Source: Streptomyces pyxinae (GTDB taxonomy: Bacteria > Actinomycetota > Actinomycetes > Streptomycetales > Streptomycetaceae). Taken from it: a DNA stretch of 32,801 nt. A program made the position numbers and the translations under genes. Below are positions 14,881 to 21,429 of the stretch, piece by piece. Within the stretch, counting starts at the first letter, position 1. The number at the start of each line of letters is the position of its first letter. Location of the stretch: contig NZ_JANUGQ010000043.1 in assembly GCF_024756275.1 (NCBI RefSeq), positions 1-32,801 of the forward strand, given 5' to 3'. The notes under the pieces are model-generated. The model searched no databases and had not been told where the DNA came from. It saw only the letters and a list, made by a program, of their open reading frames with translations.

Positions 14881-16347
14881 TCACTTCTCTGCGGTGGCCA
14901 ATCGGGAGCGGCGCATGCCGTAGCTGAAGTAGAACACGAGACCCACGGCCATCCAGCCACCGAAGACCACCCAGGTGATGGGCCCCAGGCTGAACATGTT
15001 GTAGACGCAGAAGGCGAAGCCCAGGATCGGGAAGAGCCAGCCCACCGGCACCCGGAAGGTGCGCGGCATGTCCGGACGGGTCCGGCGCAGCACGATCACC
15101 GCGACGTTGACCAGGGCGAAGGCGAAGAGCGTACCGATGCTGGTGGCGTTGACCAGCTCGCCGAGCGGGAAGGCGGCGGCGAGGATGCCGCAGAACAGCG
15201 AGACGATGATCGTGTTGACGCGCGGGGCGCCGCTCTTCCGGTGGACCTTGCCGAACACCTTGGGGACCAGCCCGTCGCGCGACATGGCGAAGAGCACCCG
15301 GGTCTGGCCGTAGAGCACGGTCAGCACGACGCTGGCGATGGAGATCACCGCACCGGCGGCGAGCAGGGTGCCCCAGAAGGACTGGCCGGTGACCGAGTTC
15401 ATGATCGCGGCGAGGGTGGCCTCGGAGCCCTCGAAGTCCTTCCAGTTCCAGGCGCCGACGGCGACCGCCGCGACCAGGACGTACAGCCCGGTGACGATGA
15501 CCAGCGAGAGCATGATCGCCCGGGGCAGGTCGCGCTGCGGGTTCTTGGCCTCCTCGCCGGCGGTGGAGGCGGCGTCGAAGCCGATGTACGAGAAGAAGAG
15601 GCTGGCGGCGGCAGCGCTGACGCCCGCGGTGCCCAGCGGCATGAAGTCGGAGTAGTTGCCGGACTTGAAGCCCATGAAGCCGATGGCGCAGAAGAGGACG
15701 AGCGCGGCGATCTTCACGATCACCATGATCGTGTTGGCGCGGGCGGACTCCTTGGCCCCGCCGAGCAGGAACACCATGGCGAGCAGGACGACGATCAGCG
15801 CGGGCAGATTGAACAGCCCGCCCTCGCCCGGGGCGGAGGAGAGCACGTCCGGGATGGTGACGCCGATGGTCCCGTCGAGCAGCTCATTGAGGTACTCGCC
15901 CCAGCCGACGGCGACCGCGGCGACCGACACGCCGTACTCCAGCACCAGGCACCAGCCGCAGACCCAGGCGACGAATTCGCCCATCGTTGCGTACGCGTAC
16001 GAGTACGAGGAGCCGGCGACCGGGATGCTGCCCGCCAGCTCGGCGTAGGAGAGGGCGGAGAACAGGGCGGTGAGACCCGCGATCACAAAGGCGAGCGTGA
16101 CGGCGGGACCGGCCTGCGGAACGGCGTCGCCGAGGACGACGAAGATGCCGGTACCGAGGGTGGCGCCGATGCTGATCATGGTCAGCTGCCACATGGAGAG
16201 CGAGCGGCGGAGGGTGCCGCCCTCGCCGTGCCCACCCTCCGCGACCAGGGCTTCCACCGGCTTGCGGCGGACGAGGGCGGAGAGCACCGACGTCTTGGGC
16301 GCGGATGGCGGCTCGGTGGCGGGCGGGGCTGCGCCGTGGTCCAGCAC
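14881..16347 (-). CDS. APC-superfamily cationic amino acid permease (CAT type)
   Basis: A cytoplasmic membrane transporter of 488 aa with about 12 transmembrane segments. The N-terminal VRRKPVEAL, LRRSLSMWQLTMISIGATLG and TGIFVVLGDAV (glycine-rich motif, residues 61-67) are typical of the CAT branch (TC 2.A.3.3), which usually carries arginine, lysine or ornithine. GTG 16345-16347 is chosen because AAGGAG (16356-16361) is 8 nt upstream; the frame is open further upstream but lacks an RBS there. It is the first gene of an operon with the asnC-type regulator (10-nt gap). A promoter with -10 TAGGCT is about 130 nt upstream. Substrate specificity is inferred from family and context. Confidence 0.9.
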   Translation of the reverse strand: MLDHGAAPPATEPPSAPKTSVLSALVRRKPVEALVAEGGHGEGGTLRRSLSMWQLTMISIGATLGTGIFVVLGDAVPQAGPAVTLAFVIAGLTALFSALSYAELAGSIPVAGSSYSYAYATMGEFVAWVCGWCLVLEYGVSVAAVAVGWGEYLNELLDGTIGVTIPDVLSSAPGEGGLFNLPALIVVLLAMVFLLGGAKESARANTIMVIVKIAALVLFCAIGFMGFKSGNYSDFMPLGTAGVSAAAASLFFSYIGFDAASTAGEEAKNPQRDLPRAIMLSLVIVTGLYVLVAAVAVGAWNWKDFEGSEATLAAIMNSVTGQSFWGTLLAAGAVISIASVVLTVLYGQTRVLFAMSRDGLVPKVFGKVHRKSGAPRVNTIIVSLFCGILAAAFPLGELVNATSIGTLFAFALVNVAVIVLRRTRPDMPRTFRVPVGWLFPILGFAFCVYNMFSLGPITWVVFGGWMAVGLVFYFSYGMRRSRLATAEK

Positions 16348-16478
16348 TGGGGTGGCTCCTTCATCACTGCGGGGTCGGACGGAGGCGACCCGCGGCGGCG
16401 CGCGGGCCTGCAGACACATCCCGCGAAGGAAGGGGAACCGCCGAGCCGGCGGTCGCCGCCACTCCTGGTATGGGGAGG

Positions 16479-16507
16479 AGCCTAAGGGGCATGGTTCGCG
16501 CTCGTAA
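16479..16507 (-). promoter_or_regulatory. Candidate promoter of the permease-asnC operon
   Basis: On the minus strand, TTACGA (16502-16507) and TAGGCT (16479-16484) are separated by 17 bp. The -10 is one base from the streptomycete consensus TAGGAT. The predicted start near 16472 leaves a leader of about 125 nt. Confidence 0.5.
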
Positions 16508-16517
16508 TGCATCATTG

Positions 16518-16574
16518 TTGCGCATCAACGGATGATCATTGCGCGTGCGGGCCCCACGCGGGGAAATATTGCGC
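16518..16574. promoter_or_regulatory. Three phased TTGCGC boxes upstream of the permease-asnC operon
   Basis: Identical TTGCGC hexamers start at 16518, 16539 and 16569, all in the same orientation, 21 and 30 bp apart, close to two and three helical turns. They begin 10 bp upstream of the -35 at 16502-16507, a place suited to an activator. The first is the core of GTTG-CGCAT-CAAC. Lrp-type proteins bind arrays of helically phased sites; that the adjacent AsnC protein binds here is inference. Confidence 0.55.
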
Positions 16575-16654
16575 TCCATCGCACGAAATGAGACATCGAG
16601 GGTGATGCCGAGCCCCGGAGGGGGTACGCGTGCGATCTCCGCTCCGGGCGGAGG

Positions 16655-16672
16655 ATCTTCCGGCCGGAAGAT
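16655..16672. promoter_or_regulatory. Perfect 18-bp palindrome
   Basis: ATCTTCCGG-CCGGAAGAT is perfectly symmetric with no spacer. It lies in the long divergent intergenic region, 250 bp before the SGNH hydrolase start and about 180 bp upstream of the predicted permease transcript start. It looks like a dimer-binding operator; the protein is unknown. Confidence 0.5.
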
Positions 16673-16920
16673 TCCGCACCCGGGGCTGCTGCCCCGCTCG
16701 GCAGCCCTTATTCCGATGACCTCGGACGGCGTTTCCCACAGGTGGCCGACGGGGCGTGCCGGGACCCCGCGGCGGACACCGCGGTCGGCCGGAGGGCCCC
16801 GGAGAGGCGTCGGCCGGTCCCGGGCTTGCCCGGCGGGATCCCGGGCAGATACCGGGCGACCCACCGGGCGGATCTTGACGGACTCGCCGGACCGCTGGAC
16901 TCGATGGAGGGAGGCCCCGT

Positions 16921-18006
16921 ATGGGCTGGCTGGATCCGGTGCCGTTCCTGCGCGGTGTCGCGTGGCTGGACAAGGGCGCCGCGCTGCGCGCGGACCCGCT
17001 CGACTCGGCCCGGCTGCCGTGGGACACCACCGAGCGGGCCCAGCTGCCCGTGGGGGTCAGGCTGGAGTTCACCGCCTCGCCCGGCACCCGTGCCGTGGAG
17101 ATCCGCTACCGCGCCGGGCTGCCCGACCGGGCCGAGCCGCTGCGGGAGCTGGCGCACTGCTTCGCCCTGTGGCAGGGCGACCGGTGCGTACGGGAGGTGC
17201 TGGGCGGCCCGGCCGGGGAGTCGGTCGTCACCATCGCGCTGCCGCCCGGCCCCGGCCCGTACGCCGTCCATCCCCCGGAGCACCTGGCGCCGGTGATCCT
17301 CGGGGTGCGGGCGGTCGGCGGTGACGTGGAGCCGGCCCCGCCGCTGCCCCGCTGGCTGGTGCACGGCGACTCGATCACCGAGGGCTGGTGGTCGACCCGG
17401 CCCGCCCATGCCTGGCCGGCCGTCGCCGGGCGGGCGCTGGGCCTCGACCCGGTCAACCTGGGGTACGCGGGCGGCGCCCGGGGCGAGCTCGCGACCGCCC
17501 AGCAACTGGCCGCACTCGACGGCGAGCTGATCACCCTGGCGTTCGGCACCAACTGCTGGGGCTCGGTCCCGCTCTCCGCCCCGCTGCTCCACGAGACGGT
17601 CCGGGCGTTCGTCGCGCTGGTGCGGCGCGGGCACCCGGAGACCCCGCTGCTCCTGGTGTCGCCCCTGCTGCGCCCGGCGGCCGAGACGACGCCGAACGCC
17701 CTGGGCGCCACCCTGGCCGAGCTGCGGGAGGCGATGGAGGCGGCGGTCCGGGAGCTGGTCCGAGGCGGGGACCGGCGGCTGGCGCTGCTGCCCGGCCGGG
17801 AGGTACTGGGCCCGGAGCGGCTGGCCGACGGGCTGCATCCGGACGACGCGGGGCACGCCCGGCTGGCGGCGGCGGTCGCGGAGGCGGTACGGGACCTGGG
17901 CCTCCCCGCACTGGCCGGCCGGAGCGCGGTACGGACGCCGGGCGGCCCGGGCGCGCCGGACGGCCCGGACGCACCGGACACGCAGGGCGCCCCGGACGGC
18001 CCGTAG
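16921..18006 (+). CDS. SGNH/GDSL-family hydrolase (esterase-like)
   Basis: A serine hydrolase of 361 aa. The N-terminal about 140 residues form a beta-rich domain as in SGNH hydrolases with a jelly-roll front. The SGNH blocks follow: HGDSITEGWW (Ser nucleophile, near residue 145), GYAGGARGEL (Gly), AFGTNCWG (Gly-x-Asn) and DGLHPDDAGH (catalytic Asp and His, near residue 305). No signal peptide is visible, so the protein is probably cytoplasmic. GGAGGGAGG lies upstream of ATG 16921. The C-terminus ends in a low-complexity GAPDGPDAPDTQGAPDGP tail. The substrate (acyl ester, perhaps carbohydrate O-acetyl) is unknown, and no co-transcribed gene helps. Confidence 0.88.
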   Translation: MGWLDPVPFLRGVAWLDKGAALRADPLDSARLPWDTTERAQLPVGVRLEFTASPGTRAVEIRYRAGLPDRAEPLRELAHCFALWQGDRCVREVLGGPAGESVVTIALPPGPGPYAVHPPEHLAPVILGVRAVGGDVEPAPPLPRWLVHGDSITEGWWSTRPAHAWPAVAGRALGLDPVNLGYAGGARGELATAQQLAALDGELITLAFGTNCWGSVPLSAPLLHETVRAFVALVRRGHPETPLLLVSPLLRPAAETTPNALGATLAELREAMEAAVRELVRGGDRRLALLPGREVLGPERLADGLHPDDAGHARLAAAVAEAVRDLGLPALAGRSAVRTPGGPGAPDGPDAPDTQGAPDGP

Positions 18007-18043
18007 CGAGGGAGGCCGTCCGGAACCCGTCGGGGCTCCCCCG

Positions 18044-18068
18044 GAATGAGACGCCCGCTCCCGGGTAG
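18044..18068 (+). promoter_or_regulatory. Candidate SigB/SigF-type promoter of the DUF5133 gene
   Basis: GAAT (18044-18047), 15 bp, GGGTAG (18063-18068). This fits GNNT-N14-16-GGGTAY except for the last base. The predicted start is about 35 nt before GTG 18110. The same pattern is found upstream of the sigma gene and of the RsbW-like gene in this module. Confidence 0.45.
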
Positions 18069-18109
18069 GGGCGCCATCGGTCGGTGACAACGTTCTCTGG
18101 AGGCCCCCG

Positions 18110-18385
18110 GTGCTGATGGCACATCCGACAGTTCTGCGCAAACTCATCGCCAGATACGAGGAGTTGTCGGCGAAAGCCCCGGTCGGTGCGGTCTCAGCCC
18201 CTACCGCCACCGCCGCATCCGGCGGCCCGAAGGCCCTCTCCCCGGAACTCGCTCGTCAACTTGACGACACCGCCTACACCTTGTGTGTGACAACCGGCAC
18301 ACGTGACGTATCCGACGCGCTGCGGGTCGCCAAGCGGGTACTGGCGGAGCGGACGTCCGTCCCGACGGCGCGCTCCGGACGGTGA
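18110..18385 (+). CDS. Small DUF5133-type protein
   Basis: A 91-aa protein. The start MLMAHPTVLRKLIARYEEL and the end LDDTAYTLCVTTGTRDVSDALRVAKRVL are those of DUF5133 proteins, a streptomycete-type family of unknown function often found near regulators. GTG 18110 is preferred because CTGGAGG (18097-18103) is 6 nt upstream; an in-frame ATG at 18116 is the alternative. A short Ala/Ser-rich linker (about residues 24-43) separates the two conserved halves. It is followed after 4 nt by a strong terminator, so it is a separate transcript from the ATPase/phosphatase genes, and a candidate stress-type promoter precedes it. Confidence 0.85.
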   Translation: MLMAHPTVLRKLIARYEELSAKAPVGAVSAPTATAASGGPKALSPELARQLDDTAYTLCVTTGTRDVSDALRVAKRVLAERTSVPTARSGR

Positions 18386-18389
18386 GGGA

Positions 18390-18435
18390 GCGGCGGAGGG
18401 CGATGACCGGCACCCCGGCCATCGCCCTCCGCCGC
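18390..18435 (+). terminator. Strong terminator after the DUF5133 gene
   Basis: Perfect 16-bp stem (GCGGCGGAGGGCGATG, 18390-18405, with 18420-18435), with a further CCGG/CCGG inner pairing after one mismatch. It begins 4 nt after the stop codon. Confidence 0.85.
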
Positions 18436-18438
18436 CCA

Positions 18439-18469
18439 CCGGGGGCGGATTCCCTCCGGCCGCCCCCGG
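18439..18469. terminator. Second hairpin in tandem
   Basis: CCGGGGGCGG (18439-18448) pairs perfectly with 18460-18469 around an 11-nt loop, only 3 nt after the first terminator. It may reinforce termination or belong to the structured region that follows. Confidence 0.6.
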
Positions 18470-18480
18470 CCACTACGATC

Positions 18481-18492
18481 CAACGGCCGTTG
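18481..18492. promoter_or_regulatory. Perfect 12-bp palindrome CAACGGCCGTTG
   Basis: A symmetric 12-mer without spacer between two hairpins upstream and the nested inverted repeats downstream. Its right half overlaps TTGAAC (18490-18495). It is an operator candidate for the ATPase/phosphatase transcript; the protein is unknown. Confidence 0.45.
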
Positions 18493-18499
18493 AACGAAA

Positions 18500-18569
18500 G
18501 CAGCGGATGGACGGGTCAACTCGACTATAAAAAAGGTGAGTTGACGAGCGAAGTCCTTCCATCCGCTGC
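18500..18569. repeat. Nested inverted repeats with AT-rich centre
   Basis: Outer arms of 12 bp, GCAGCGGATGGA (18500-18511) and its complement (18558-18569), flank inner arms of 8 bp, GTCAACTC (18515-18522) and GAGTTGAC (18538-18545). The 15-nt centre, 18523-18537, contains TATAAAAAAGG, exceptional for this GC-rich genome. The spacers between inner and outer arms are 3 and 12 nt, so the structure is asymmetric. It lies 20 nt upstream of a short ORF coupled to the RsbT-like gene and may be a promoter/operator or a folded leader RNA. Confidence 0.75.
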
Positions 18570-18589
18570 CGTGACCGCGAGAGGTGCCC

Positions 18590-18676
18590 GTGAACACCGG
18601 CGAGCTGACCACGCCGGCGATGGCCACCGGCGATGTGATCGCGAACGGGGCGACCGCCCGGCCGGGGCCCGTATGA
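18590..18676 (+). CDS. 28-codon ORF overlapping the RsbT-like start
   Basis: GTG 18590 is preceded by GAGAGG (18579-18584) at 5 nt. The frame ends with TGA at 18674-18676, overlapping the next ATG as ATGA, the standard arrangement of translational coupling. The product (MNTGELTTPAMATGDV and 12 more residues) matches nothing I recognise. It could be a leader peptide that sets translation of the ATPase gene, or the remnant of an upstream gene such as an rsbS-like STAS gene, the usual neighbour of rsbT. Coding status is inferred from RBS and overlap only. Confidence 0.45.
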   Translation: MNTGELTTPAMATGDVIANGATARPGPV

Positions 18677-19356
18677 CGGCCCCGGGTCCCACCGGTGCGC
18701 CGGTCCGCCGGCCCGGGGACGCACCGAGGGCCGCGCTCCCCGGCGGACCGGACGAGCCGCACGAGCCGGACGAGCCGAGCGGGCTTCCGGAAGGCGGCGG
18801 GGGCAGCGGACGGCAGCGGACGGGAGCCCGCCCCGCCGGGCCGGCCGGTCATGAGCCGCGGGAAGAGCCGGCCGGCGGCCAGGAGGCCACCTCCGGCCCG
18901 AAGACCTCCCTCGGCGGCGGTCCGGACTCCACGGCGGACGCCGCGACGGCCCCCGCGGCCGGCTCGTACCACCCGGTCGGCGCCGAGGAGGACCTGCTCG
19001 CGGTACGCCACGCGGTACGGGCCGCTACGGTCGAGGCGGGGTTCGGCCTGATCGACCAGACCAGGATCGTCACCGCCGCCAGTGAGCTGGCCCGCAACGC
19101 CTATGTGTACGGGGGCGGCGGCACCCTGGAGATGGAGATACTGCACCGGTCCGGACAGCGGGGGCTGCGCCTCACCTTCCGGGACCGGGGCCCGGGCATC
19201 ACGGATCTGGACCGGGCGCTCACCGACGGCTTCACCACCGGCGGCGGGCTCGGGCACGGACTGGGCGGCGCCCGCCGCCTCATGCACGAGTTCCAGGTAC
19301 GCAGCACCGCGGGTGAGGGCACCGCGGTGACCGTGATCCACTGGAACGAGCGCTGA
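18673..19356 (+). CDS. RsbT-like ATP-binding protein (GHKL anti-sigma/switch kinase)
   Basis: A 227-aa protein with a long disordered Pro/Gly/Glu-rich N-terminus (about 1-100) and a C-terminal GHKL ATPase domain. The N-box is AASELARNAYVYG (Glu and Asn for Mg-ATP), G1 is DRGPGI and G2 is GGGLGHGLGGARRLM, closely resembling Bacillus RsbT (GLGLGLPGVKRLMDEF). RsbT proteins phosphorylate stressosome STAS proteins and, once released, activate an RsbU-type phosphatase; here a SpoIIE-type phosphatase gene follows 122 bp later. ATG 18673 overlaps the stop of a 28-codon ORF. No RsbR or RsbS gene is present nearby, so its partner must be encoded elsewhere. The long N-terminal tail is unusual for RsbT. 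Confidence 0.85.
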   Translation: MTAPGPTGAPVRRPGDAPRAALPGGPDEPHEPDEPSGLPEGGGGSGRQRTGARPAGPAGHEPREEPAGGQEATSGPKTSLGGGPDSTADAATAPAAGSYHPVGAEEDLLAVRHAVRAATVEAGFGLIDQTRIVTAASELARNAYVYGGGGTLEMEILHRSGQRGLRLTFRDRGPGITDLDRALTDGFTTGGGLGHGLGGARRLMHEFQVRSTAGEGTAVTVIHWNER

Positions 19357-19478
19357 TGCCCATGGCCTGACGGACGGCACCACCACTGCCCGCACGCCCG
19401 CGCCCCATTCCACGCCCTCACCGCCCTCACCGCCCCCACCGCCTCCGGCGCAGCCGGCCGCCGCGCCGGGAGAGAGAC

Positions 19479-20738
19479 ATGACGACCGAGATCACCACCA
19501 CCCACCGCTCCCTGACCGGGCTGCGCACCGCCCTGCACCGGCTCGCCCAGCGTTCGGGGGTGTCCGCCGAGGAGCGGTACCGGCTGACGCTCTCCGCGAG
19601 CCGGGTGGCCGCCGACGAGCTGACCGCGGGCCGTCCGGTGCTGCTGGAGGCCGACCCCCCGCACCAGAGCGGGGCGGAGGCCGGAGCGGCGGCCCTCACC
19701 GTACGGCTGGTGCTGCCCGAGGCACCGGCCCAGCCCTCGGCGGAGGGCCTGGAGGGTCTGCCCCTCCCCGCCCAGCGGAAGCCGGGCCCGGCCGTCGTCT
19801 GGCAACTGCCGGCACCGGCGGACGGGACCGGCACCGAAGAGCCGGGCGCGCTGGAGCTGCTGGAGGCCGAGCTGGCCGAGGCGCTCGCCCGGGCCGACGC
19901 GCTGGCCGAGGACCACCAGCGGCTCACCCATGAGCTGTCCGAGACCAACAGCGGGGTGCTGGCCCTCTACATCCAGCTGGAGGAGCGGGACGAACAGCTG
20001 CGCCAGGCGCACGGGCGGATGCTGCGCCAGCTGGAGGACGCGCTGCGCCCGCCGCCGGTGCGGGTGGCCGGACTGGAGATGGCCGTGCACTACGAGCCGG
20101 CCGAGAAGGACGCCCCGACCGGCGGCGATCTCTACGACTGGTTCGTGCTGCCCGACGGCACCGTGCACATCACCGTGGTGGACGCCCTGGGTCATGGGCT
20201 GACCAGCACACGCAGCGCCCTCAACGTCACCCACGCCGTCCGGACCCTGGCCCTGGAGGGACACGCCCTGGAGTCGATCGTGGCCCGCACCGACGAGGTG
20301 CTGGCCACCTTCGACCACGAGCTGATGGCCACCGTCCAGCTGGTCCGCATCGACCCGGGAAGCGGGGAGCTGGTGCTGGCCAACGGCAGCCACCCGCCGG
20401 CCATGCTGGTACGGGAGGACGGCGCCACCTCGCTGCTGGAGGCGCGTGGCCGGGGCGTCGGCTTTCCGCTGCCCGGCAGCGAGGCCCTGCTGCGGGACCG
20501 TCTGGACAGCGGCGATCTGCTGGTCCTCTACACCGACGGCCTCACCGAGAGCAGACGCGACCCGCGCGAGGGCGAGGTACGGCTGGCCCGCGCCGCCCAG
20601 CGGGTGCGGCACCGGCCGATAGAGGGCATTCCGGCGGCCATCGCCGAGGAGGTGCGCAGTGTGGTGCTCCACTCGGACGACACGGTCGCCCTCACCGTCC
20701 GGCGGATCGCACCCGAACCCGGGCAAGAGCGTGGTTAA
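19479..20738 (+). CDS. SpoIIE/RsbU-type PP2C serine phosphatase
   Basis: A 419-aa phosphatase expected to dephosphorylate a STAS anti-anti-sigma factor and so release a sigma factor. Metal-binding PP2C motifs are GGDLYDW (215-221), VVDALGHG (233-240), LYTDGLTE and the C-terminal SDDTVAL. A heptad-like helix at about 124-190 precedes the catalytic domain. Residues 1-80 (GVSAEERYRLTLSASRVAADEL, then strand-like sequence) look like a degenerate GHKL fold related to RsbT that has lost its N-box and G-boxes; this is an inference from reading. GGGAGAGAG (19468-19476) precedes ATG 19479. It sits between the RsbT-like and RsbW-like genes. Confidence 0.92.
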   Translation: MTTEITTTHRSLTGLRTALHRLAQRSGVSAEERYRLTLSASRVAADELTAGRPVLLEADPPHQSGAEAGAAALTVRLVLPEAPAQPSAEGLEGLPLPAQRKPGPAVVWQLPAPADGTGTEEPGALELLEAELAEALARADALAEDHQRLTHELSETNSGVLALYIQLEERDEQLRQAHGRMLRQLEDALRPPPVRVAGLEMAVHYEPAEKDAPTGGDLYDWFVLPDGTVHITVVDALGHGLTSTRSALNVTHAVRTLALEGHALESIVARTDEVLATFDHELMATVQLVRIDPGSGELVLANGSHPPAMLVREDGATSLLEARGRGVGFPLPGSEALLRDRLDSGDLLVLYTDGLTESRRDPREGEVRLARAAQRVRHRPIEGIPAAIAEEVRSVVLHSDDTVALTVRRIAPEPGQERG

Positions 20739-20756
20739 CGCCGGGGGCCGGGGTAA
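20733..20756 (+). promoter_or_regulatory. Candidate SigB/SigF-type promoter of the RsbW-like gene
   Basis: GGTT (20733-20736), 14 bp, GGGTAA (20751-20756). It overlaps the stop codon of the phosphatase gene and predicts a start about 20 nt before ATG 20785, enough to include the GAGGAG RBS. Confidence 0.42.
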
Positions 20757-20784
20757 GCGAGCGGTGATGACAGAGGAGCTGCCC

Positions 20785-21159
20785 ATGGTTGTCGTGGATT
20801 CCCCCTCGTGTGACAGCGCCTCGGCCCGCGATGTGACCGCCCGGTTTCTGGCGGACCACTGCCCCTGGGCGGATCTCGCCGCCGTGCAGCTGGTCGTGAC
20901 CGAGCTGACCGCCAATGCGCTGCGGCACACCCAGGGCTGGTGGCGGTTGCGGCTGCGGGCCGAGCCCGAGGGGCTGATGGTGGAGCTGGACGACTCCAGC
21001 ACGAAGCTGCCGACGGAGCGCGCCCCCGATTTCGCGGGCGGCGGCGGCTTCGGCTGGCCGATGATCCAGCGGCTGGCCGGCCGGGTCGAGGTCCGGCCGC
21101 GCCCGGCGGGCAAGACGGTGTGCGCGATGTGGCCCCGCCCGCTGCCCGGCGCCGGCTGA
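20785..21159 (+). CDS. RsbW-like anti-sigma kinase (GHKL ATPase)
   Basis: A 124-aa ATP-binding protein of the RsbW/SpoIIAB type, expected to bind a SigB-class sigma factor and to phosphorylate a STAS antagonist. Motifs: N-box VVTELTANALRH (Glu40, Asn44), G1 VELDDSS (67-72), G2 GGGGFGWPMIQRLA (85-98). ATG 20785 is preferred over ATG 20767 because GAGGAG (20773-20778) is 6 nt before it. It is convergent with the sigma factor gene 270 bp downstream, its likely target. Many streptomycete proteins of this size exist, so pairing with this sigma is inference. The G1 box has DDSS where DxGxG is usual, so ATP binding may be weakened. Confidence 0.88.
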   Translation: MVVVDSPSCDSASARDVTARFLADHCPWADLAAVQLVVTELTANALRHTQGWWRLRLRAEPEGLMVELDDSSTKLPTERAPDFAGGGGFGWPMIQRLAGRVEVRPRPAGKTVCAMWPRPLPGAG

Positions 21160-21285
21160 CGGCGCCCGTCGGGCTCAGGAGTTCACGGGCCCATACCCCC
21201 GGGGACGCGGAACCGGCGGACACGAAGGTACGGAACGGAGGTACGCGGGAGTACCGGATACGGAGGTGTGGAGGAGTACGAGGCC

Positions 21286-21308
21286 GGGGCGGGCGCCCGG
21301 GCCGCCCC
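21286..21308. terminator. Hairpin between convergent genes
   Basis: GGGGCGG (21286-21292) pairs with CCGCCCC (21302-21308), 9-nt loop. It is the best hairpin in the 270-bp gap between the RsbW-like gene and the sigma gene. The rest of the gap holds GGAGGTACG-like short repeats and no gene. Confidence 0.4.
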
Positions 21309-21429
21309 GAGCGAGCGGACACGGAGGCAGGGCTGCGGTCACCTTCGCGGCCCGCGCCGCGGCGGCCCCGTGGGGTCTCGTACGCAACCACCGCACGCCC
21401 GCCCGCCCCACACGCCGGTCCGACAGGCC

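Larger units (their letters stand above)
16348..16920. other. Divergent intergenic region (permease / SGNH hydrolase)
   Basis: This 573-bp stretch has no supported gene. From left to right it contains the permease leader (about 125 nt), its promoter (16479-16507), an AT-richer zone with three TTGCGC boxes (16518-16574), a perfect 18-bp palindrome (16655-16672), and about 230 bp of GC-rich sequence before the hydrolase start with nothing I can identify except the GGAGGG RBS. Confidence 0.7.

Noticed and set aside
14842..16485. Plus-strand frame opposite the permease gene
   Set aside because: Antisense shadow rich in Asp/Gly/Glu/His; the minus-strand frame encodes an APC transporter with a good RBS.
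18526..18531. TATAAA as a simple -10 hexamer for the RsbT-like transcript
   Set aside because: The only TTGAAC upstream is 30 bp away and TTGACG lies downstream; no proper promoter spacing. It was described as the AT-rich centre of the nested repeats instead.
18500..18569. Insertion sequence or integrated element with 12-bp terminal repeats
   Set aside because: Only 70 bp long, no transposase and no target-site duplication recognised; kept as an inverted-repeat structure of unknown role.
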